Shown: in pieces, positions 56,917-64,000 of the stretch
Numbering within the stretch: the first letter of the stretch is position 1
Layout of the letters: every line of letters begins with the position of its first letter
DNA from: Neocallimastix lanati (nom. inval.)
Taxonomy: Eukaryota; Neocallimastigomycota; Neocallimastigomycetes; Neocallimastigales; Neocallimastigaceae
Assembly (NCBI GenBank): GCA_016946835.1
Contig: JACVTC010000242.1
Location: 1 to 64,000, forward strand
Direction: 5' to 3'
Length of the DNA stretch: 64,000 bases
Position numbers and translations under genes: made by a program
The notes under the pieces: model-generated
The model's database searches: none
What the model saw: the letters and a program-made list of their open reading frames with translations, nothing else
What the model was told of the DNA's origin: nothing

Positions 56917-59900
56917 TTGAACGAAGTTGAAGATTTAATTCAAAAATTCGAAAACCTTGATTTAGAAATGAACCAAGCAAATAATCAAGGCTTCTTAAGA
57001 AACACTCAGAAAACAGTAAATGATCCACCACTGTTTTCTGGTATCAAGAGGGAATTCGACGGGTTCCTAACCAGAGCCGAAATTGCTATGGAATCCAACC
57101 CACATGGAATTAATAATGACATCGCAAAAGTCAAATTCATAATTTCTTATTTAATTGGAGAACCTTTAGACTGGGCTTCGTCTTTGAGACGCAACAATGA
57201 CGAAATTTTGAATTCCTATGAAAATTTCATTAATGAACTTAGAGCTCGTTATGGTGAAGAAGAAGTTAATACTGTAATTGCTAATGGGAAACTTTGTTCA
57301 ATCCGTCAACATAAGTTTGGCCACGTTAACGATTACATTAATGAATTCAATAAAGTTGCAAGAAACTCAGACTTCAACGAGTCTGCAAAAATATACATGT
57401 TTATCAAAGGATTACATTATAAAATGAGAGAACATCTTGCCGTGGTCAATCCGAACCCAAACAATTTAAGAGCTTTGTTTACTGACGTTATTAGCATTGA
57501 GAGTTTAACCAAAAGACACAGTATTAATGAATTTTATTTTCATCAATACAATCACCGAAACAACGCTAGTTCCAGTACACAACTCACTAATAATGATCCC
57601 ATGGAAGTTGACCTCTATCGAATCAAGAGAGGTCAAAGGAATACCAACTATTTCCCATCCAACAAGAAATTGTACCAGGAGAATGTTAACTCTAAGGAAG
57701 AAGAAAGAAGAAAAGGTCTTTGCTACTATTGTAAGCAACCAGGGCATCTAAAATTTAATTGCCCGAACAAGAAGAAGCCCGCTACAGTTAAAATGATCAA
57801 CAAGAAAGAAAGAAATGATAATATTGCATCTACTAGCTTAAGAAGAATCAGAAGAATCAACAGCCAAGAAGATATTTTGAAAGTCAGAAAAATTGTTGAA
57901 GAGCAAAACTCACTCTTGACCAAGAAAAGTAACATTATTGATTTTTATATCAAAACAAACGATACAGAAGAAGTAAAGGCAAGAGTTTTGATTGATTCTG
58001 GATCAGATCTTAACTTTATTCACCCAGAATTTGCGAAGGCTTTTGGAATCAAAACCCAACAAATTGAAGAACCATTCCGTGTTACTGGTCTTGGTTACGG
58101 AATATCAACAGTTAAAAAGGAAACGGAGAAGTGCATTTTACGTTTAAAAAATCACTTAGAAACCATTCAATTGTATGTACTCAGAATTCCTGATGTTGAT
58201 ATTATTTTAGGTCTACCTTGGATTGAGAAGCATTCGCCTTATAATTACCACGACGCAAAGAAGATCTCCTTTGGCTCAGGATTTTGCGCTAGACACTGTA
58301 ATAACGGTAAAAGAAAAAGAAAGAACAAGATCAAGAACAAGAAAAAGAACAAAGGAAAAGAATCTGCTACCGACTTGGAAGAAAATAAAATTATTGAAGA
58401 CTCAAGAAAAAGAAAATCTTTCTTTGACTCCGATTCCGAATCTGATTCTGAAGAAGAAATTTCTATTCGTGGCCGCCGAACTCGTATTAGAACTTGTACT
58501 GAATTTATTAATAGTGATAGCGATAGTGATATTAATGATACTTTTATGTTAGATAATTTTAGTGATAGCATTAGTGATAGCGATAATTTTAGTGATAGTG
58601 ATGATATTATTGTTATGAATTGTGATAGTAAAATTAGTAAAAATAGTTTAAAGATCTTAAAGAAAATTTGTGAATCAAGTAAATGTAAGAAATTAAATGT
58701 AATTGAAAAATGTAATAATGAAAATAATAATTTAAATAAAGATGATGAAAAGGTCGAAGTACCTGAAATCTATTTGATGTTTAAAGAAGTGTTTAATGAA
58801 AATAATTGTAATGTGTTACCTCCGCATCGTAATTATGTTTGTGAGATTAAATTAAAAGATAATTGTAGTTTATTTTATGGACCGTTGTATCCTTTAACTG
58901 AGACGGAGAGAGAAGAATTAAAGAAATATTTAGAAGAAAATTTAAAAAAGGGTTTTATTAGAAAATCTTCTTCTCCCGCTGGAGCACCTATTTTATTTGT
59001 TAGAAAAAAGGATGGTACATATAGATTAGTTATTGATTATAGAAAATTAAATGAAATGACCATCCGTAACTCTTACCCTCTTCCTTTAATTAGTGAATTG
59101 TTGGATAGAGTTAAAGGTGCTAAATATTTTACTAAGTTAGATTTAAAATCTGCCTATAACTTAGTAAGAATTAAAGAAGGTGACGAGTACAAAACTGCCT
59201 TTCGCACAAGATATGGGCACTTTGAATATCTCGTTATGCCTTTTGGGCTTAAGAATGCCCCTGCTACATTCCAACATTTTATAAATGATGTTCTCAGTGA
59301 TTACTTAGATGATTTTGTAATCTCTTATATTGATGACATTTTAATTTATTCTAATACTTTAGAAGAACATCATGTACATGTCAAGAAAGTTTTAAGAAAA
59401 TTGTTAGAGAATCATTTAGTTGTTAAATTAGAAAAGTGTGAATTTGATGTAACTGAAACTACTTTTCTTGGTTATGTTTTATCAAGAGATGGAATTAAAA
59501 TGGATAAAGAAAAAGTTAAAGCAATTTTAGATTGGCCTGTTCCAACAAACGTTAAAGAAATTCAATCGTTTATTGGACTTTGTAATTATTACAGAATTTT
59601 TATTAAAGACTTTGCGAAAATTGCAAATCCTCTCCACAAATTAACTAGAAAAAATGTTCCTTTTAATTGGAGTTCTGAACAACAAAAAGCGTTTGATACT
59701 TTAAAAGAATTATTTACTACTGCTCCTATTTTGAAACATCCTGATAGCAACAAACAATTCATTGTTGAAACTGATGCTAGTAATTTTGCTGTTGGTGCAA
59801 TTCTTTCTCAGGAATTTGATGGGCATTTGCATCCAATTGCTTTTATTTCTACTAGCTTAACTAAATCCCAAAGAAATTACCCTATCTATGACAAAGAACT

Positions 59901-60342
59901 TCTTGCTATTAAAGTTGCATTGGAAGGATGGAGACATTACTTAGAAGGAGCTCGCCATCAGTTTATTATTTATACTGATCATAAAAATTTAACCTTTCCT
60001 CGAAAACCCGAACTCCTTTCCCAACGTCAAATCCGTTGGTATGAATTCTTATCTAGATTTGATTTTAAACTAATTTACAGAGCTGGTAAAAAGTCAGGTA
60101 AACCAGATATTTTATCCAGGCGTAGTGATCATTTATTTGCTAGTGTTCGTCCTATTTCATGCGTTATTAATTCATGTAGTTTTAAGAATGATTCTTTAAT
60201 CTCATCTATTCATGATTCTCTAGCTAATGATGAATTCTATTGCAAAATAACTGAATTTCTTAAAAATGATAAATCAAAAGATCCCCCTTTTAGTAAAATC
60301 GATAAATTTTCTCTTGACAAAAATGGTTATTTACTTTTTTGA
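56917..60342 (+). CDS. gag-pol: Gag-Pol of element K: Gag, protease, RT, RNase H
   Basis: 1141 codons open from TTG 56917; first ATG is codon 18. Capsid region about 35-205; zinc knuckle CYYCKQPGHLKFNC (about 270-283); protease LIDSGSDLNFIHPE (about 360); basic then Ser/Asp-rich linker (about 465-570); RT with LDLKSAYNL (about 742-750) and YIDD (805-808); RNase H VETDASNFAVG (from 951), [15 protein letters not shown]; RNase H end GKPDILSRR. All catalytic residues are intact. Gag and pol are one frame, as in Tf1. The frame ends at TGA 60340, where C reads on into integrase; one extra T in a T6 run causes it. Confidence 0.93.
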   Translation: MNEVEDLIQKFENLDLEMNQANNQGFLRNTQKTVNDPPLFSGIKREFDGFLTRAEIAMESNPHGINNDIAKVKFIISYLIGEPLDWASSLRRNNDEILNSYENFINELRARYGEEEVNTVIANGKLCSIRQHKFGHVNDYINEFNKVARNSDFNESAKIYMFIKGLHYKMREHLAVVNPNPNNLRALFTDVISIESLTKRHSINEFYFHQYNHRNNASSSTQLTNNDPMEVDLYRIKRGQRNTNYFPSNKKLYQENVNSKEEERRKGLCYYCKQPGHLKFNCPNKKKPATVKMINKKERNDNIASTSLRRIRRINSQEDILKVRKIVEEQNSLLTKKSNIIDFYIKTNDTEEVKARVLIDSGSDLNFIHPEFAKAFGIKTQQIEEPFRVTGLGYGISTVKKETEKCILRLKNHLETIQLYVLRIPDVDIILGLPWIEKHSPYNYHDAKKISFGSGFCARHCNNGKRKRKNKIKNKKKNKGKESATDLEENKIIEDSRKRKSFFDSDSESDSEEEISIRGRRTRIRTCTEFINSDSDSDINDTFMLDNFSDSISDSDNFSDSDDIIVMNCDSKISKNSLKILKKICESSKCKKLNVIEKCNNENNNLNKDDEKVEVPEIYLMFKEVFNENNCNVLPPHRNYVCEIKLKDNCSLFYGPLYPLTETEREELKKYLEENLKKGFIRKSSSPAGAPILFVRKKDGTYRLVIDYRKLNEMTIRNSYPLPLISELLDRVKGAKYFTKLDLKSAYNLVRIKEGDEYKTAFRTRYGHFEYLVMPFGLKNAPATFQHFINDVLSDYLDDFVISYIDDILIYSNTLEEHHVHVKKVLRKLLENHLVVKLEKCEFDVTETTFLGYVLSRDGIKMDKEKVKAILDWPVPTNVKEIQSFIGLCNYYRIFIKDFAKIANPLHKLTRKNVPFNWSSEQQKAFDTLKELFTTAPILKHPDSNKQFIVETDASNFAVGAILSQEFDGHLHPIAFISTSLTKSQRNYPIYDKELLAIKVALEGWRHYLEGARHQFIIYTDHKNLTFPRKPELLSQRQIRWYEFLSRFDFKLIYRAGKKSGKPDILSRRSDHLFASVRPISCVINSCSFKNDSLISSIHDSLANDEFYCKITEFLKNDKSKDPPFSKIDKFSLDKNGYLLF

Positions 60343-61738
60343 AAATTTAATTTATGTTCCCAATAAAATTAGAATAAGAGTTTTAGAACTCCATCATGAC
60401 TCTATTTCTGCTGGTCATTTTGGAATTAATAAAACTATTGAACTTATTTCTCGTAATTTCTGGTGGCCTAAATTACAAAAAGATGTTAAAATGTTTATTA
60501 AATCTTGTGAAATTTGTTCAAAATCCAAAATCCCAAGACATAAGCCATATGGTTTACTTTCTCCACTTTCTACACCCAATAGAGCCTGGTCTGCTATCTC
60601 TATGGATTTTATTGTTGAACTTCCGAAATCCAAAGATATGACTACTATAATGGTTGTTGTGGATCGCTTAACTAAAATGGCTCATTTTATACCATTTAGA
60701 TGTCTTCCTACTGCTTCTATTGCTGCTGATTCTTTCATTGCTAATATTTTTAAACTTCATGGTTTCCCCGATTCTATTATTTCTGATCGTGGTTTTCAAT
60801 TTACCTCTGATTTTTGGAATCGTCTTTGTTCTCTTTTAAATATTAAGCATTCTTTTTCTACTGCTAATCACCCGCAGACTGATGGTCAAACGGAAAGGGT
60901 GAACTCGATATTGGAACAATATCTTCGTTGTTTCATTAACGAAAAACAAAATAATTGGTTTGATTTATTACCTTTTGCAGAATTTTCTTATAACAATACT
61001 TTACAACAATCAATAAATCAATCACCATTTTTTGCAAATTATGGATTTAATCCAAAGTTTAATCCTGAGATTCCTTCAAACGAGAATCCACATAGAGCTG
61101 AAAAAAGAACATTGAATATTAACGAAAACATAAAGTTTTTAAAAGAAAATTTAGAACAAGCGAAAAAGACTTATAAAAAATATGCAGATTTAAAAAGAAT
61201 GGATTCTCCTGATTTTAAAGTAGGAAATAAAGTTTATCTTTTAAAGGGTAATACAACAAAGAAAAATAAAAAATTATCTGATCAACTAATAGGACCCTTT
61301 GAAATCATTAGAAAAGTTAGTGATTTAGCGTATGAACTTAAACTTCCTAATAATATGCGCTGTCACCCTGTATTCCATGTTTCGCTCCTCGAACCTTACC
61401 ATGAAAATGAATTCCCAAACAGAAGAAATACTCGTAGAAGAAATATTAATCTTACTACGGATACAATTAATAGAAGTCCTGAAAGAATAATTAAAATGAA
61501 AACTTTTAACAATAAAAATCGTTACTTGATTAAATGGAAAGGATGCGATTCTAATGAAAATACTTGGATCGATGAAGATCAAATTTTTGATAAACAATTA
61601 ATACAAGAATACTATAGAAAAGAAAAGAAGAATAAATCTTCGAATATTAACAATGAATTTTGCCAACTACCTGAAGATTCGAACGAGTACTATGTTAGGC
61701 ATAAATATCAACCTTTTGTGATCGATCTTCCTTCCTAA
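60341..61738 (+). CDS. int: Integrase with chromodomain of element K
   Basis: Continues in the +1 frame from GAA 60341 (ENLIYVPNKI aligns with DNLIYVPESL of C). Zinc motif LHHDSISAGHFGINKT ... SCEICSKSK; D,D,E residues in MDFIVELPK, SDRGFQF and QTERVN; GPF/Y motif LIGPFEI; chromodomain-like IIKMKTFNNKNRYLIKWKGC with NTWIDEDQI. The chromodomain of such elements is known to bind histone marks and direct integration. Stop TAA at 61736, 37 bp before the 3' LTR. The frame itself extends back to 60266 with an incidental Met. Confidence 0.93.
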   Translation, partial: ENLIYVPNKIRIRVLELHHDSISAGHFGINKTIELISRNFWWPKLQKDVKMFIKSCEICSKSKIPRHKPYGLLSPLSTPNRAWSAISMDFIVELPKSKDMTTIMVVVDRLTKMAHFIPFRCLPTASIAADSFIANIFKLHGFPDSIISDRGFQFTSDFWNRLCSLLNIKHSFSTANHPQTDGQTERVNSILEQYLRCFINEKQNNWFDLLPFAEFSYNNTLQQSINQSPFFANYGFNPKFNPEIPSNENPHRAEKRTLNINENIKFLKENLEQAKKTYKKYADLKRMDSPDFKVGNKVYLLKGNTTKKNKKLSDQLIGPFEIIRKVSDLAYELKLPNNMRCHPVFHVSLLEPYHENEFPNRRNTRRRNINLTTDTINRSPERIIKMKTFNNKNRYLIKWKGCDSNENTWIDEDQIFDKQLIQEYYRKEKKNKSSNINNEFCQLPEDSNEYYVRHKYQPFVIDLPS

Positions 61739-61763
61739 AGTTAATCTCGCAGGAGCTCGACTT

Positions 61764-61775
61764 AAAGGGCGAGAT
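61764..61775 (+). other. Polypurine tract of element K
   Basis: AAAGGGCGAGAT abuts the 3' LTR, preceded by TCTCGCAGGAGCTCGA as in C. Confidence 0.75.
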
Positions 61776-62547
61776 TGTAAAGATATTATTAATATCTTTA
61801 AATAATTTTAATTAAATTTAATCATAAATTTAAGTAAAATTAAAATAAATTTATTTGAAATCACGTGTATAAAATTATTGAAAATATTTTTAACATAATT
61901 TCGATTTTTTCCCAATCATACTAATAAATTAAAAATTTCTCTTGTGAAACTAGTATTTGAAAATCATTTCTTTTTATGTAATTTAATTTAAATAATAAGA
62001 GTTAAGGTTTTTCACAAGATAAATTAACAACATGAAACTATGCAATTAGTCATGTTGAAACTTACGGCATTTTATGCTAAATTTATATTAAATAATTATG
62101 ACAACTTTTATATTATTTTTAAATAGAAAATATATAATAAATTTACTAATAATATTTAAATAATAAATAAATAATAAATGAACTCAATTAGAATTGATTA
62201 TATTCATTTTAGTTATTAATTATAATTCTCTTTATTTAGTAATAGTTAATTATTTATTATTAGTTTAGGTTAGTATTGTTTTTAAATAAATAGCTAGATA
62301 ATATAATTCAATAGGAATTATATATTATAAATGTAATAAGATAAAAATATAAATAGTTATCAAATTTCATGTATTTTAATCGATGTAATTGTTATTAACG
62401 ATTTCTTGTTAATAACACTTTAAAATAAATAAAGATTTTAATATTTAAAAAAATTAATAAAACTTGTTCTTTAAAACTATTATTTTGTGTTTTAGTGTTA
62501 TTATTGAAGTGTTGATTTATAATCTATTTTTTTACCAAAACTTTATA
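61776..62547 (+). repeat. 3' LTR of element K
   Basis: 772 bp, same length and ends as the 5' LTR, with about three substitutions visible (for example ATGAAATTAG against ATGCAATTAG). Confidence 0.95.
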
Positions 62548-63333
62548 AATGGTCCATTTAGTCCCTTGCTCTGATGTTCCTTCTGCTGATCAAACTGCAA
62601 AGCTCCTTCTTCTCAATGTGTTCAAATTTCATGGATTTCCTAAAACCATTGTTTCGGATCATGACTCACAGTTTTCTTCCGAATTTTGGACCTCCTTGTG
62701 TTATGCCCTTCAGATAAAGCCCAGATTAGCTACTGCTAACCACCAACAATCTAATGGTCAAGTAGAGCGTGCGAATGCTGTTATTGAACAATATCTTCGT
62801 TGCTATTGTTCTACTGCTCAAAGTGACTGGTGTTATTATCTACCTTTATGTGAGTTTGCTTATAATAATTCTCTACATAGTTCCATTGGTATGTCGCCTT
62901 TTTATGCAAACTACGGCTTCCATCCCAATTGTTTTATAGATTCACCTTCTATTCTTTTAAAGGATAATGCTTCATGCTTAACAAGGGATTGATCTTCATA
63001 TTTGGGAATCTCTCAAGAAACACCTTATAAAGGCAAAAGAATACTACAAAAAATATGCGGATGTTGGAAAAGCTGAAGGCCCAAATTTCAATGTTAATGA
63101 TTTAGTATGGTTAAGAAGATACTACTTTTCAAACGAACCCCCGAAAAAATTAGCTTCTCAATATCTCGGTCCATTTAAAATCATTGAGAAAGGGCAAAGA
63201 ATGAACTACCGTTTGGAGTTACCGGAAAACCTCCATCTCCATCCGGTATTTCATATCTCTCAGCTTGAGCCATATACAAAAAGAAATCCAGAATTATCAG
63301 AACCATTAGATACAGAAGAAAAAAGAAGAGCAA
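62548..63333 (+). pseudogene. Ty3-type element E: integrase core and C-terminus
   Basis: MVHLVPCSDVPSADQTAKLL, VSDHDSQFSSEFW (second catalytic Asp, with Gly lacking beside it), NHQQSNGQVERANAVIEQYL (catalytic Glu). After TGA/frameshift at 62990 the next frame gives AKEYYKKYADVGKAEGPNFN, LGPFKIIEKGQRMNYRLELP and HPVFHISQLEPYTK. It is cut by LTR T at 63334 before any chromodomain. Confidence 0.87.
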
Positions 63334-64000
63334 TGTAAGAAATCATAATTATTCAATAATGAATAATTAATATTTCTTATAATTAATGAAAAATCATTAA
63401 TAATCTATAATTATTTATAAAATAATAATTATTTTTTAAAAATATTTATTTAAATAATAATTAATATATTCATTGATTTAAACTTATAAATTTATTTAAT
63501 AGTTATTTTTTCATATATTGATCTAAATTTATTTACATATTATAATTTATACATTTATATAAATAATATAAATTTTATTTACTTATTATTATTATTCATT
63601 TAAATAGAATTTTTACAAATGATTATATAAATTTGTATTTAATATTTTACCATAAAAATATTAGTTATTTTAATTAAAATGAATTATGTATTTTATAATG
63701 TATTATAAACTATATATGTATCTAATCTATCATATTATTTAATCTTTATTTTTTAAATGAAAAAAAAAAGTTTTTTTTTTATTAATTCCTATCCTATCAA
63801 TATTTTATATTTTAATAATTAATTAGAAAATCGGTAATTAATGTTTTTTCTAACAAATAGGTTTTCTTTAATTATACGATGATCAATATGATTAGAATAT
63901 TGGTCGAAAAACTATTTAGGTTTTTCTTCTAATCTTTTCCTAAATAGATTTTTTGTTAAGATTAGAAAATAAATTTATTTAACCGATTGTTTTTTTTGAA
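63334..64000 (+). mobile_element. LTR T, cut by the window edge
   Basis: Begins TGTAAGAAATC with a hairpin ATTATTC/GAATAAT, then later the TTTTTCTTCTAATCTTTTCCTA block found in F, G and H. Its right end lies outside the window. It truncates element E. Confidence 0.65.

Larger units (their letters stand above)
55477..62547 (+). mobile_element. Ty3-type chromovirus K, full length, youngest in the window
   Basis: 7071 bp with 772-bp LTRs that differ at about three positions by eye, flanked by a perfect duplication AATGG. Host E reads LTKMV on the left and MVHLVPC on the right. Gag-pol is intact except for one extra T at 60335-60340. PBS, conserved leader block and PPT are all present. A recent, possibly still transcribed copy. 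Confidence 0.95.

Overview
The window is nuclear DNA of an extremely A+T-rich eukaryote. Spacers look close to 90% A+T. The tRNA genes carry A34 (inosine-type) anticodons, encode no CCA and include an intron-bearing tRNA-Tyr, so it is neither bacterial nor organellar. Composition, long A/T microsatellites, Tf1/sushi-type Ty3 chromoviruses and Ty1/copia relics fit an anaerobic gut fungus (Neocallimastigomycota) best, but that is inference. No ordinary protein-coding host gene was found: every long reading frame belongs to a retrotransposon.

Layout. (1) 1-1.6 kb: gag of an LTR element on the minus strand, with a textbook -1 frameshift signal into pol that runs off the window, and a 40-bp tandem array in its leader. 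(2) 3.47-11.22 kb: an island of 16 tRNA genes for 14 amino acids, separated by simple repeats and free of LTRs. (3) 13.1-36.5 kb: one decayed Ty1/copia element on the plus strand, split by nested insertions up to five deep. Most layers can be ordered by 5-bp target duplications. The best preserved passenger is a Ty3 chromovirus (called A, minus strand, 19.7-27.2 kb) with one in-frame TGA. (4) 36.5-45.5 kb: a decayed, less A+T-rich Ty3 pol (D) that received a nearly intact chromovirus (C, 38.2-44.8 kb). (5) 45.5-49.5 kb: a row of solo or partial LTRs. (6) 49.9-63.3 kb: another decayed Ty3 pol (E), interrupted by LTR S, LTR R and the youngest-looking chromovirus (K, 55.5-62.5 kb). An LTR fragment (T) closes the window.

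How the young elements work. A, C and K each encode Gag-zinc knuckle-protease-RT-RNase H-integrase-chromodomain. Each has an 11-nt tract directly after the 5' LTR that is the exact complement of a tract near the predicted mRNA 5' end, which is the self-priming arrangement known from Tf1. C and K share a 66-bp conserved leader block and a conserved Gag N-terminus with no upstream AUG.

The most unusual signal is in the LTRs. At least six families carry, about 170-250 bp upstream of their TATA box, a short G+C-richer tRNA-like block with A-box- and B-box-like sequences. A second LTR class starts with TGTAA(A/G) followed at once by a family-specific hairpin whose two arms change together. LTR letters (A, C, D, E, F...) are local names used only here.
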